64,000 nucleotides of DNA, from positions 173,537,164 to 173,601,163 of the forward strand of contig CP136066.1 of NCBI GenBank assembly GCA_032622095.1. Reading direction: 5' to 3'. The stretch comes from Siphonodentalium dalli. Lineage: Eukaryota > Mollusca > Scaphopoda > Gadilida > Siphonodentaliidae. Below, one piece after another: positions 1 through 13,400 of this stretch. Every line of letters starts with the position of its first letter. Positions within the stretch are counted from its first letter, which is position 1. The position numbers and the translations under genes are program-made. The notes beneath the pieces are model-generated. The model was not told where the DNA came from. It did no database searches and saw nothing but the letters and a program-made list of their open reading frames with translations.

Positions 1-81
1 ATTTCCAACTAAATCCTGAAAAGTTACCCATAATTCTGCAGTGGTTAAGGAGTCGATTATTTAGGGATTTACTGTACAATA
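1..81. mobile_element. CAGTAATG MITE, right half cut by window edge
   Basis: It begins inside the arm (CTAAATCCTGAAAAGTTACC) and ends in a degenerate ATTTAGGGATTTACTGTA terminus. Confidence 0.8.
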
Positions 82-344
82 ATTAAAAGAAATATGAAAA
101 CTTAAAGCCCTCCAAAATACACCTAATAATATTAACTTTGGAATTTTTTACCCCCCCCCCGGGTATTAATATAGGTCAATAAATACTCAAAACACCATTC
201 TTCAACCGTCATATGTCCCAGATGCATTGAAGTCTTACAAAATACAAATTTGAACATGATGTTTGGGCCCGAACATTTGGTACACCATTTCTATTATTTA
301 AAGTTCCGGAATCAGAAGTGGAATATATTGCGCAACTGTCAGGA

Positions 345-660
345 AAACGTATATTGCGCTATCTTTATTAACTGGAAACTATTTTAACTTCATGTACTGC
401 TTTCTTTTCATTTTAATCATCATATGTACATGTAATACCATAAAAGTTGTAGAGTGGCAACAGTTTTTTCGTCCCATGGTCTACATGTGCAATATTTACA
501 CGATTGCCGATTTAAAACATAATAACCGCCACAAACGAAACGATCTCAAATGTACCAAATAATATAAGAAACAAAACATGTTTTTTTTCAGTGCAATATT
601 GATGAGTTTGTCCGAAAACCATTCACGTAGGTATACCTCTTAATTACCATTATTTATACC
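345..660. repeat. dispersed repeat J
   Basis: Collinear, same-strand similarity to 60535-60790 (landmarks CCATGGTCTACA, ATCTCAAAT, TTTTCAGTG). Both copies follow a CAGTAATG MITE. Confidence 0.5.
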
Positions 661-789
661 TAATTTAGGGGTTCGAAGGAGCAATGTCTGTTTTATAACT
701 ATTTTAGAATTGAAACAATTCAATGGAATTCAATATTGCATGGAATGGCTATTAAACCTTGTGTGGGTGAATTCAATTCAGTGCAATCC

Positions 790-1085
790 TTTAAATAGTG
801 TGTCTGTCATTTGCAGAAAGAGGTCCCACAGAGGGTGAATTTAGTCACCTCGATTCTGCATTTTATCTTCAGCAAATTAGGGGAAAAATAAACTGAACAG
901 AAGGGAAAAAGTAACTAAAAACAATGTTAATTTGATACTTCCCAGAAGATGAGGCCAAAGCAGAATGAGGTCCCCAGAGGTTAAGTTTAGTGATTGTAGC
1001 CCGCTATGCAGGTTAGCATTACTAAATACGTCCTATGGGGACCTCATTCTGCAAATGACAGACACACTTTTTCAAGGCTTGATTC
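790..1085. mobile_element. foldback family C (GTGTGTCTGTCATTTGC arms)
   Basis: Outer arms AGTGTGTCTGTCATTTGCAG and its complement face each other. The inner arms GAATGAGGTCCCCAGAGG fold again. Confidence 0.75.
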
Positions 1086-1314
1086 AGTGGCATTCGTACC
1101 AGACTATTTACAGGATATACCGAGTATGGTAAACAACATGAGAATAATGATGAAAACAAAAGCAAAAGCACAAAACATATGACTCAATATGACTAATAGA
1201 TGATGAATTTAAATGCAGTCATATAAATAAAAACAATTAAGAAAGGTGATGTTATATTATACAGGTAATTATGCTGATAGACAGAATTGTGCATCATTTA
1301 AATAAAACAATTAA

Positions 1315-1575
1315 AGGGGGACTGTACCGGTACCCTAAATCCGGCCATTTATGGGACCATTTCCTTTTATATTCAACAGAATATATACAAAAACTGGAGT
1401 CATAAATTCATTTTCATTATAACTACCATGTTGTTTGCCTCGTTCATAGAGCACACAAGTATATTTGGACTAATCCATGGCTCCAATTAATCCATTTGTT
1501 GCATATATTCTGTTGAGTGATGAGTATAAGATGTAATGGTCCCATAAATGGCCAGATTTAGTGTGCAGTACCCCT
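1315..1575. mobile_element. Kolobok-like TTAA MITE (AGGGG-TACTGTAC ends)
   Basis: TTAA at 1311-1314 and 1576-1579. Foldback around CCATTTATGGGACCAT and AGAATATATGCAACAAAT arms. TTAA plus AGGG ends fit Kolobok. Confidence 0.7.
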
Positions 1576-2544
1576 TTAAGAAAGGTGATGTTATATTTTA
1601 TAAGGCAGACCTTCCATTTGGTGTAGTGATAAGCCGATAGACAGAATTAGCATCAGCCATTGGTCAACATTAGCCAATCGATTTGATAATGGTACGTTAA
1701 ATTGAATTCTGTCAGAACTTTTTTAACATTGTTATTCCATGATTTATTACACACCCATACATTTATTTTTGCGAAATTCAGCAAATAACAGAATATTTCA
1801 AAATGTTGAATAAAACTTTCTGTATTGTTCTTGAACAATACAAACCGATTATGTCAAAAACATCATTGGCGCTGTCAAATCTAACAGAAAATTTCTTCAC
1901 TAAAGTATGAGGTATAGTCTACATAAAGCACAGGATTTTTTCAATGATATAAAACAATATTGACCTAAATTTCAGTATTTTGCGATCTTCATAGTGTGCA
2001 ATAAACATAGAACAACACAGTTGTGTGAACATGTTAACGTTATTGCATGCTTTTGTTGTGCCGCGTGGTAAAACTTGAACATATGGTTTGTGTTTTACCA
2101 TTGCGTTACAACAAACTCATGCAATATCGTGAGTAATCCTATCCCTTTAATCTGTCACACAACATTTTCCTCATCGGCTCATCACTAATTTGCTGTCTGC
2201 CCTGAGACAATGTAAATAGATGTCGGTAAAGGTAAGAATCTGTCCTTATATTAAAACACACCTCTATGAAAACAATGGCTCATTTATTCTCGCAAACATT
2301 TTGTCTACATGTAACAATATCACTCACTCTACTGATGGATTTGATCCAGAATGAATTTGAAGCATATTGACCATGCATCATATTATTGTTCGAAACTGCC
2401 TTGCAGGCATAATGTGCGCTTATATCTGTGTTTCACTAATAAACTCAGACAGTATGTCCATTTGAAGAATGTAATTCAGACATTCCCTTACCGAAAATGA
2501 ATGTCTTTCCTTAGTATTTGCTTAGCATTGCTGAAGACCCTTAA

Positions 2545-2797
2545 CCCTTTCATGATGGGAGCTGCGTTTGTGCAGTATTAAAGATCCTGTGCCAGTGCAT
2601 TCTCTTATATATGCAAGTCTCCATAGGGAGCCTCACATATATAAGAGAATGCACTGGCATACAAGGTCAAGGTAAATATTGTCAGGCCAATGTATTCTCT
2701 TATATATGCGAGGCGACCATAGTTGACTTGCATATATAAGAGAATGCATTGGCACAGGGTTTTCGCAAAATTTAAGCATGCTCCAGTCATGGAAGGG
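2545..2797. mobile_element. TTAA MITE family P3 (CCCTTTCATGATGGGAGC ends)
   Basis: TTAA at 2541-2544 and 2798-2801. Two hairpin modules (about 2591-2658 and 2685-2753) sit close together without the AT spacer of P1. Confidence 0.82.
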
Positions 2798-2974
2798 TTA
2801 AACATAGTGTTTAACATACCCAGCTGCAGAAATTCAAATTAGTCGTAAATTTCACAGAGAGCAGGAATGTTTATGTGATGAGACACAATGTAACTATAAA
2901 ATTCTTCAGAGTAAGTCTAATACTGATGGTAGATTTTGAAATTCCAGTCTTGTTAAAAATCAAAGTCTGTTTAT

Positions 2975-3340
2975 CCTTTCTATACTAAATACTCATTGAT
3001 GAGTAGTTCCCTCAGCAAATGTTCGTATGGTCAGAAATTGACATTTTGGCATCTAAGGCGAAAAGTTGAAAATAAAAATCGTTCGAGCCCCACATGAAAA
3101 ATTGAGATGTTGGCCTCGAAAGTAAAAAGTTGAAAACACAACTGATATAGTAAAATATCTGGACTTAGATATATCTGAACATTTCCCACCAAAGAATATG
3201 AGTCCTTCTGCACTTTTATTATCTGCTCGTCATACTGTTGTCTGCTAATTTTACTTGAACATCCCTCCAAAAAATAATAGACTATTTCAATCTGTACTTT
3301 TATAACTGAATGCGAAATCAATTTAAATATAGAAAGGGTT
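2975..3340. mobile_element. family D MITE (TACTAAATACTCATTGATGAG), full-length
   Basis: Left CTTTCTATACTAAATACTC, right AAATATAGAAAGGGTTA, i.e. inverted ends reading CCCTTTCTAT. Inner block GAACATCCCTCC is repeated. It may supply a poly(A) signal for galaxin: minus-strand AATAAA at 3220-3215, weak evidence. Confidence 0.65.
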
Positions 3341-3561
3341 ATCGCAGAGTTTCATATTCCTTAGAAAAATATTCATCACAACGTTACCCAAATGTCGCGA
3401 CATGAATTTCAAATTATCGAAAGAACTTCAGGAAAAGACAAAAAGAAAGTTTAATTCTTAACAAGACCTGTGAAATGCGGCCTAGATTGATTCAAACAGC
3501 AATCACGATGAAATAATAATGAATTCTCGATGTTTACAGGGAGAAAATATTGGAACTTTAA

Positions 3562-3821
3562 CCCTTTCATGATGGGAGCTGCGTGCGCTGGTGCACCATT
3601 ATATATCCTGTGCCAGTGCATTCTCTTAAATATGCGAGTCTCCCATAGGGAGTCTCGCATATATAAGAGAATGCACTGGCTTACAAGGACAAGGTAAATA
3701 TTGTTAGGCCAATGTATTCTCTTATATATGCAAGGCTCCCTATGGGAGACTCGCATATATAAGAGAATGCATTGGTACAGGGTTCTCATAAAATTTCAGG
3801 AAGCTCCATTCAATGGTAGGG
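3562..3821. mobile_element. TTAA MITE family P3
   Basis: TTAA at 3558-3561 and 3822-3825. Hairpins at about 3612-3679 and 3705-3775. Its right end is only 74 bp from the CAGTAATG MITE at 3900. Confidence 0.82.
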
Positions 3822-3899
3822 TTAATTCTCAACATTCAATATGGAGATTGTAACTTGAATCCTCCAGCCTTATTGAATTCATTGACCTACTATCACCTA

Positions 3900-4116
3900 C
3901 AGTAATGCCCTAATTAATCGACTCCTTATAAACCACAGCAGAATTATAGGTAACTTTTCAGAATTTAGTCGGAAATATGGCTTGTTGCCATTCATCGGAA
4001 AGCACTCCCCGAGAGCTATCCAATGAATGGCAACAAGACATTTTTCTGACTAAACCCTGAAAAGTTACCCATAATTCTGCTGTGTTTAAAGGAGTCGATT
4101 AATTAGGGCATTACTG
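3900..4116. mobile_element. CAGTAATG palindromic MITE, full copy at the galaxin 3' UTR
   Basis: CAGTAATGCCCTAA ... TTAGGGCATTACTG with TA on both sides (3898-3899, 4117-4118). Arms are about 100 bp and fold almost completely. The TA dinucleotide and CAGT start suggest a pogo/Tigger-type (Tc1-mariner) origin. It sits 3 bp beyond the galaxin stop codon. Confidence 0.9.
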
Positions 4117-4121
4117 TAACA

Positions 4122-4471
4122 TTAATGTCTTTCATTTTGTGGACAACGATAATTCTTAATCTTTCTTCGCAGTTCTTTTGTCATGATTGCTACAAAATGT
4201 TTCTGTCCGTTTCGTAAGCTGATTGTTGGTCTTGTGAATTGCGAGACATTTTTTAAGACACTGTTAGTTGTGAGCAGTAATTTCTTACCAACAAGGTTAC
4301 GTGCGACGTGACGTCCACATCCGGCTGGCAACTTGATCTTCAGTTCATGGAACATGTCCCGTATGGCATTTTGACCATCGATCATCTGCATTCTGATCGA
4401 TTGAACACCGGTCAGTATGATAGAACTTTCCCTTGTTCCGACCACACTTCTACTAACCATCCCGATTATAA
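4122..4471 (-). CDS. galaxin-like gene, coding exon 10 (NTR-like C-terminus and stop)
   Basis: Acceptor GACCTTTCAG|TT gives phase 1, matching exon 9. The exon encodes VIIGMVSRSVVGTRES onward for 116 residues, with two cysteines (PAGCGRH, NYRCPQ). It then stops at TAA (4124-4122), 3 nt before a palindromic MITE. The strand pattern and VGKKLLL motif resemble an NTR/C345C fold, but there are fewer cysteines than the usual six. Confidence 0.85.
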
Positions 4472-7400
4472 CTGAAAGGTCACAAGAGTTGGATCACAAG
4501 GTTGGTAAAACTTTTTCAACACAATTTAACAGAAAGGGCAGAAACAGTTTAGTTTTTCTTGAAGTACATGTAATAATAAATATTGATTAGGCATCACTAA
4601 ATTCACCCTCTGGGGAACCTCATTCTGCTTAGGCCTCATCTTCTCTGGAAAGTTTCTTTATTATCAAATTTCTATAGAAACTTCTTCATGTAGATTCTAT
4701 TTCTGTTTTAGTTTAGTGTCTCTATATCCCCAAATTGGCAGACGACACATTGCATAAACGAGGTTCCCAATGGGTGTACATCATAGTATTCACCATTTGG
4801 GAACTTCAATCTGAGTTTATGTCTCCCATAGCAGATGAGGCCATGCAGAATGAGGTCCCCAGAGGGTGAGTTTGGTAATGCTAGCCCGCTATGCGGGATA
4901 GCGTCACTAAATTTAGACCTCATTCTGCAAATGTGACAGGCACAGTAAATTCAGGCTTGACTAATTATTGATTATAATAATGTGATACATTGCGCCTCGA
5001 GTTCTATCCTTCCGCGACAGGACGAGTGCCGTATCGACAAACCCATTTACACATCGTGTCCTTCTGTGTTTATTACACGCTTCGCGTCCTATAATCCGTG
5101 CATTAAAAATACAGGATTAGAAGGTTTATTTAGGCTCATACAGGGCGTATTTGTCATGTGTGATGATTCTTTTATTTAAATAGTTCCAGTTTCGTGGTTG
5201 AGGCGAACGTCATGTACGTCATTTTACGTCAACGAGATGCTTATGGAACGTACGTTGCATACGGATTTGTGAATATGGAACAGCAATAACACTGTACTTC
5301 TAGGAACAAGCGTGTAATAAATTGATGGAAAGAGCTGGCATTTCAAACTGTTGTGATTTATAATCTCAACATTTAAAGTCACCGCTGCATGATATGTCAG
5401 TGCCTTCCCTGCCGTCCATGTCACTATGCCGCAGAACTTACTTGTTGTGAGAAATGTTTTTATCACAGCACAGATTAGTACCGCTCACCATCGACCAATC
5501 TTTCATTTGAATGATCAGAAGTTGATGATTGGTCAATCAGGGTGCACATGCTGCTAATACAATGCAATGGCCTATTGTAATTATAATAGATGGTTTTAAC
5601 CCTTTGAGTGCCAGGGGCTGATCTCATCGGCCCTAAACCTACAAAATAATTCTGTTAAAGAATATAAGAATAAATTATTAAAATTGTAAAAAATTGTAAA
5701 AATAAATAAATAATTGTTTGGCCAATGCATTCTCTTATATATGTGAGGCGACCTATGGTCGACTCGCATATATAAGAGAATGCATTGGCACAGGGTATAT
5801 GGGTCGATACAAAAATCGGACCTGGCACTCAAAGGGTTAAAGAGCAGGTGAAAACTTAAAAATCTTGATAGAAAAAAGGTCGGCCAACAGACCGCAAATA
5901 ATGAAAGTGTCCATGACACTGTAGCTCAACTTGGAAATTTAGTCATATCGCGATATATTTTTAAATACCATAGTCAGTATAACTTAAGAATATATCATGT
6001 AACCCTATGGTTTTGTTTGCTTATAATAATAAAAATAATGACCAGTTTTATATAGCGATTAACCAATTACTTGCTCGAACACGCTTGGTACAATATTACC
6101 CCAGTCATTTATACAAGCCAACCAATGAACCGGCTTTAGCCATTGCAGTCGCTGCTCTATAGTTTGATCAGAAGATGCTCTGATACTCATCAGTATGACA
6201 AGCTGACTGGTACTCGTTTAATGCATGAGTGATGCGAGCGACCTTGCTCAAGGGTCACAACTTGGCGCGAGGTTTGAAACAGCGAGCAATCTGACAATTG
6301 CACGTCGCTCAAAGCGGTCAAGCCACTGCAGTGTGGAGACTCAATGACCGGCGACGCGCTGCGAACCCATATCGATGTGTTTACAGTGAATACAAGCCTG
6401 ACACGGTAACCACTGGACTGCGGAGCTCCACAAAAATCCTTATCTTTACTATATACTCATTGATGAGTAGTTCCCATAGGAAATGTTCAGATATTAAGTT
6501 CAACAAACAAACTATGAACCTATTATCTGAAAATTTCCGTGCAATAAATAGGACCTCTTCTGCAATTGTATTATAATTTTGTCTGGCTGTCGTCTGCTCT
6601 TATATCTCTCCAAATGGATAACAGGTCATACCAATGTATACTTTTATAACTGAGTAGGAGAATCCATTTAGTATAAGGGCTAAATTATCTGAACATCCCT
6701 ATAAATGAACCATTCCAATATATTTTTTCATCAATGGGAGCATCCAGTCAGGAGTGAATGGGTTTAACCCTTTAAGTCCTAGGGGCCAAATTTTGGGTTG
6801 AATTTTTTGGGGTATGCTTAAGCATGCTATGGTGAATTTAAAAACAAATTGGATAAAACCTTAGGGGCATGTTATAACTCAAAACTATCACCAAGTATTC
6901 ATAGTAATAAGTTTGATGCCCATGAAAAACGTAAGATTCCCTGGCACTAAACCTACAAAATAAGAATATAAGAAAAAAATATTAAAATTGTAAAAAATTC
7001 TAAAAAATAATAACAAATGATGAAAAATTGTTAGGCCAATGCATTCTCTTATATATGCGAGGCGACCTATGACTCGCATATATAAGAGAATGCATTGGCA
7101 CAGGGTATATGGGTTGATACAAAAATCGCACTTGGCACTGAAAGGGTTAATAAACTCACCTTTTTCATGAGCACAAACAAATAATGGCCACTGATCGAGT
7201 GTCACTTCCATCATTCGATCATCAAATCGATAAATGCCACGTTGTGGTTTGTTAGGCCTCGCGTGTAGATATGACCCGTTTATGTCCTTGATACAGATCG
7301 TCACATTCGGCGAGTATGGATAGAGGTTATCACAGCAAGCTCTCGATTTGTTGTTTTTATTCTGTATCTCTATCTCCCCACAGCATATCTCATCCCTAGC

Positions 7401-10400
7401 CTTATATGAGTCTTTTCCGCAGCATTTTAGGTAAGGTTCGTCGTACAACTTATCATTGCAGCATGTCTTTTCTGACGTGAAAATGGGCTCGCCTTTACAA
7501 CAACTGTCACCATAGATATTTGAAACTTCCATTCCATTGCAACAGATATAATAGTCTGGATCCATGAGTTTGCTGCCACATAAAACGTTACTGCATGGAG
7601 AATTGCCTAATCTGTATGCTCTCCCATCACAACACCTGTAAAATTACTGCCATTGTTTTTATATGATTCTTGAAGTCTCTAATAATTCTACATGTATGAA
7701 TGGCATTCAACCCTTTCTTTACTACCTTACTTGTATTTAAATTCGCCCAGTACTATTTTTCGCTCAGTTTTGAATTCCGCACTGAGAAAACTATTTTCAT
7801 AATAATTCTGTGATATTTTCGTATATCTTGTATCTTGGAGCTGATGACAGGTTTGACTCTTAGTCATTGCTGGAGATAGTATATGCGTATATTAAACACC
7901 ATCGCGGTGGATTTACATCGTCTAGACAATACAATTGAATACATCATACTTTTGTGGCGACCTGGACTATTAATATTGCTTGTACAAGCATTTCAACAAT
8001 ATCTACGTTACCATGATTTGTCGTTAGAAACGTGAGCAATGGTCTTGATAGCGGTTAGCCGAATGTAAATATATGCATACATGTATAGGGGTAATTGTAT
8101 ATTCAAACGTTCATAATATATGTAAACTCAGCAACATAGCACTCTTTTATTTTATCTTTTAGATTAAATTTGGGAGTCGTACTATTTTCGCTCAGTTTTA
8201 AATTCGCACACATGGGTGCGCGAAAAATAGTACTACGCGAATTGAAATACGAGTAAGGTAAGTAGATTTTCGCACTCAGTTATAAAAGTATACATTGGAA
8301 TGGGACTTACGACAAGTTATACCGACCTATGCTTTACTAAGACAGTTAGGCTTCCCTTGCTAAACTATAATCTTGTAATTAATCGCCCCAACTACATAGA
8401 ATATGGCTGCACACATTACACCCACACCATCATCCAGCATTGAATGTATAGTTCACCTCAGAAACATAAGTCGAACAATTCGACACAGCTAGGTGAACAT
8501 AGCACAAATAAGGAGTATAGGAACGCCAAAATATTACAACTAACCCTTCCTGCCCAGACACACGAAAAACTTCCACACGTGAAGGTCAATATCCCCCAAC
8601 ACAAAATATACAACGCCACCAGAAATGAAGGAGAACACAATATGTGTGATCTTGTCATAAAAGTCTCACATACTGACCAATATATCGAGACCAACACTCG
8701 ACATCGGCGAAACACAGAATAGAACTGGATGTTCCTACCAAGGACATTATATCCAGAGGGCAAGGACACCTGATGGTGAATAATTTTAATCTCTATATAT
8801 TGGAATGGTCTATTATTTAGGAGAAATGAGCAGACAAGACAGTTGAAAAGATAATAGAAGAGCATAAGGATTCCTATTCATTGGTGGGAAATGTTTAGAT
8901 ATTAAGTTCAACAAATGGTGTTGAACTTATTATCGGAATTTCCCTGAGGGAATAACTCATTAGTGAGTATTTAGTAAAGAAACAAGTCTGACTATAGCAT
9001 GGCTATGCGGGATAGCATCACTAAATTCACCCTCTGGGGACCTCATTCTGCTTAGGCCTCATCTTCTCTGGAAAGTTTCTTTATTATCAAATTTCTATAG
9101 AAACTTCTTCAAATTGATTCTATTTCCTTTTTAGTTTAGTTTCTCTATATCCCCAAATTGTCAGACGACACAATGCACAAACGAGGTGCCCAATGGGTGC
9201 ACATCACAATATTTACCATTTGGGAACTTCAATCTGAGTCAACGTCTCCCATAGCAGATGAGTCCATGCAGAATGAGGTACCCAGAGGGTGAATTTAGTG
9301 ATGCTAGCCCAATATGCGGGAGAATGTCACTAAATTCACCCTCTGGGGACCTCATTCTGCAAATGACAGGCACACTAAACTCAGGCTTGGTGAGTATTTA
9401 GTAAAGAAAGGTTGATTTCAAGTGGCATAACTTTTTATAGTCACATAGAGTGACTTCACAATGAATTCATTATTGCCCTAAATTGGCTTTCAGCAATCGA
9501 GCCAAGCACGTTCTAAATATATCGACGACGGTATGGTTATCGAAATAAAAATGGAAGAAAAGTTCAGTTGAGTCACAGAGAAGGTATACATTGTTGGACA
9601 TTTATGCGGCATCTATGACCTTTTTCTCTCTAATTGAATTGACAATGGTTCACAGTAGTGAAAGTCACCTGAAAATACCCGGACTAAGCCTTTAAAGGGA
9701 CGGGTGGCCTTCGTTGTAGGTTATAATTTAGAAATTACATTATCAAATTATGATAATTTCCTCAACAATATACTTATAGCATAATGATGATATGAATGCG
9801 ATATTATTCACAAAACACGTTTTGTGTCCGAGAAAATACAGATCGACTGTTGTTAAGTTTCTCACAAAAAGCAAAGTGGATTGTTTGTAAAGTGAGTCAT
9901 GATATTGCGCCATTTCCATATTTAGAATTGCGTGCTTTACGTCGGTTGTTAATCTCCTAATTTGGTACGCTTACAACTTACAACTCACAATACGAGTCAT
10001 CGTAATATTCCTTATTTGGTATGTATGGCCATATATAGGTTAGGAGAAAATACTAACTGGATTGAAAAATATTCATCTCTTTTATATTATGTACACGTTT
10101 TCTGTCTGATCATTTTCCAATCATGAAGTAACGTGGATTGGCTTGATTCTGAACCGAAAGCGGGTAGAATGGGTCGATTAAAATAACATTTGGCGTCATT
10201 TGAATGCGATTGTTGATTGCGCCAATAATTTTATCTACGCATTCCACAGCGCAATGGAACATTTTCATTGGACGATACGGCAGTTCCAAGTGTTTGTCTA
10301 TAAACAATCGTAAGGTAACGTTTTTTATTTTTGTTTACATAACCAAGGGTACAAACGTGACAATAACATACAATGCACGCGATATTTATGATTTTTATAA

Positions 10401-13400
10401 GAACAACATCGGTCTATTATATAATATACTTTCTGTTTATGGCGGTTCTAGTGGATGTGACTATTTTAACATCTATACATACAGGGAACACCGCCCATAT
10501 CTTTAATAACTAAATACCATTCAGGAAGCTGTTTGTAATTTATATTAGCTGAATATTCTCACAAATGAATTCTTATTTATTGGAAGGAAATATTTATAAG
10601 TTTCCCGACTGACAGACGGCTAGATGGATGGCTAGACAAACAAAAGGGTGTTTAAGTGGACAGTGGTTTATGAGCTCAGGTCTGTCCATATTAACGAGCT
10701 TAAACAAGGCATCAAAAAACACCAACGAAAGAGATTTAAGGGCTACTTTGAATACTGATATTAGCATACCACATATACAACATATATTATCTCTGTAAAC
10801 TCTGTTATTAGTAATTTGATGTGTATATGTCTATGTGTTATGTAAACTCTTCAGTACTGGAGAAAAATAAAAATTATTTGCAGATACAGTAATGCCCTAA
10901 ATAATCGACTCCTTAACCACAGCAGAATTATGGGTAACTTTTCAGGATTTAGTTGGAAATATTTCCGACTAGATTTAGTCGGAAATATTTCCGACTAAAT
11001 CCTGAAAAGTTACCCATAATTCTGCTGTGGTTAAGGAATCGATTATTTAGCATTACTGTATATTATTACAAACATCCAGGGTTAATGCGTTTAAGCCCTC
11101 AAGACATAAATTTTGTTCAAACTTTTGGTTTTTAGAAAGTTGTGTTAGAATGATTTATAGACCCCAAACAACAATTAACGTTGCATTTATAAAAAGGTTT
11201 AAGGGCTTAAGCTCTTAAACCCCAAAAAACACCCCTAAACCCACATATAAACCAAATCCAAACCCCATAAACCCCATAAACCCCTTTCGTTGGCGCAGAT
11301 GGAGAGACTGATTACATAATACAACCGTTTTTTTCAACTGGCGTATAATAACTGTACATATGACTTACACAGATTCAGATTTAGAAATGCTGAAGACTTG
11401 GCCGAAACAACATGTTTCATATGTAGGCTGATAAGCATCTGTACCACAACACTCTTTGCCTGTTAGTTTCGCTCCTCTGACAACCACCATGTCGCAACAC
11501 AGGTCTTTGTTGACATCATATTCTTCATCGCCGCATACATTCATCTCAACCTTGGGTCGTCTTGTTCGAAGGGAACAGTAGTCATTTGCTCCGCAGTGAC
11601 ACTCCTGATGAAAACATCAACATAATATAATATGACTTTAATCCTTTTATGATGGGAGTTTCCTAAAATTTTGCGAAAACCCTGTACCATGCATTCTCTT
11701 ATATATGAATATCGTTCAAATTTGATAATTCATATCTAGAAGTGATCCTGAACATGCCTGTAAATTTTTTAAACATTTCTCCAATAAATGTCGGCTGCAA
11801 CTTTTGCCGATGGATTTAAATGAGAAATCCAAGATGTTTTTGAATAAATTCTTGAAAATTTTTATGGCTCCCATCCAGAGGTCACCCCGAAGATCAATAT
11901 GAAGTTTGTGACGATCGGATGAATATTTGGCATGTAGGGTGTGCTGAAGGATTTAGTCATGCAAAGAGTAAAATCCAATATAGCCGCTGGTAGACATATT
12001 TTTCAACGAAATTCAGAAAAAAAATTATGGCTCGCATCTAGTTGTTACCCAGAAGATCCATATAAATGTTAAAATAATCAGATAAGGGATGTGATCTGTA
12101 GGGTATGGCTAAATCATTTAGTCATGCAAAGAGTAAAATCCAAGATAGCTCCCATGGCTCCCATCTAGAGGTAAACCCGAAGATCCATATGAAGTTTGGT
12201 GATGATTGGATGAGGGATGTGGTCTGTAAGGTGTGCTAACGGAAATTGTTGATGGATCATGGATGCATGGACTCGTGCCCAGACGCACAACAGATGACAT
12301 ATGCAAACCTGTAGAAATAGCTCAAACTTGACTGTCAAGTTGAGCTGTAAAACGATTGGATGAAACTCATTCCATGAGAATGTCCTTTCTCCATGCTGGC
12401 ATCAAAAATCATTGAATGGATGAAACACGCAGTACAGTAATGCTCTAAATAATCGACTCCTTAACCACAGCAGAATTATGGGTAATTTTTCAGGATTTAG
12501 TCGGAAATATGTCTTGTTGCCATTCATCGACTGAGAGCTTTCCGATGAATGGCAAAAGCCATATTTCCGACTAAATCCTGAAAAATTACCCATAATTCTG
12601 CTGTGGTTAAGGAGTCGATTATTTAGTGCATTACTGTACTTTTCATGCAGTTGTTTTACAGAATTTTACATTATTTCTCATGAGCCCATGAAGGCCTTGA
12701 GTCCCTTTAATAAAATGAGTTTAGTGTGTTTGTCATGTGTAGAATGAGGTTCCCAGAGGGTGAATATAGTGACGCTATCCCGCATAGTGGGTATTCTATT
12801 ACCCAAGTTGCACTATCATTGAAATCCAGTACCTTTGATGACTGAGATAGAAAATTCCAAAGTTGTAAGGGACAGATAGATGACTTTAGGTTACACTAAA
12901 TGTGGACTGAAAGACCAGGCTCTGAAAAATGCATTAAAACACTTTAACCCTTTACCCAACAGAACGGCCCTGTGCCAATGCATTCTCTTATATATGCGAG
13001 TCGACCATAGGTCGCCTCGCATATATAAGAGAATGCATTGGCTTAACTCATTAAAAATTATAAAATTGTTAAAGAATGTAAGAAAAAATAGTAAAAAGTG
13101 TTAAAAAAATATTTCTTTAGGCCAATGCATTCTCTTATATATGCGAGGCGACCTATGGTCGACTCGCATATATAAGAGAATGCATTGGCACAGGGCATAA
13201 CTGTAACTATCACAATGTGGTCAAGGAGCCGGTTCCAATGATATCCATATATGTATGGTTCTATTGAGGCAGACCGAAAATATTTTAGGCTGTTGAAGCT
13301 TTATTTGGCCGGTTTTGGCCGGTTTGTTGGGTAAAGGGTTAAAGTGACTCCCAGGAATAAAAAATGCAAAAAAGTTCATTTTTTGTCCTTTAGGTTACAC

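Noticed and set aside
8458-8865. 135-residue minus-strand frame and its plus-strand partner
   Set aside because: It lies in a dispersed repeat also present at 58180-58435, where the frame is broken.
11195-11290. Interstitial telomere tract
   Set aside because: AAACCCC/CATAAACCCC units are irregular and too few for a (TTAGGG)n tract.
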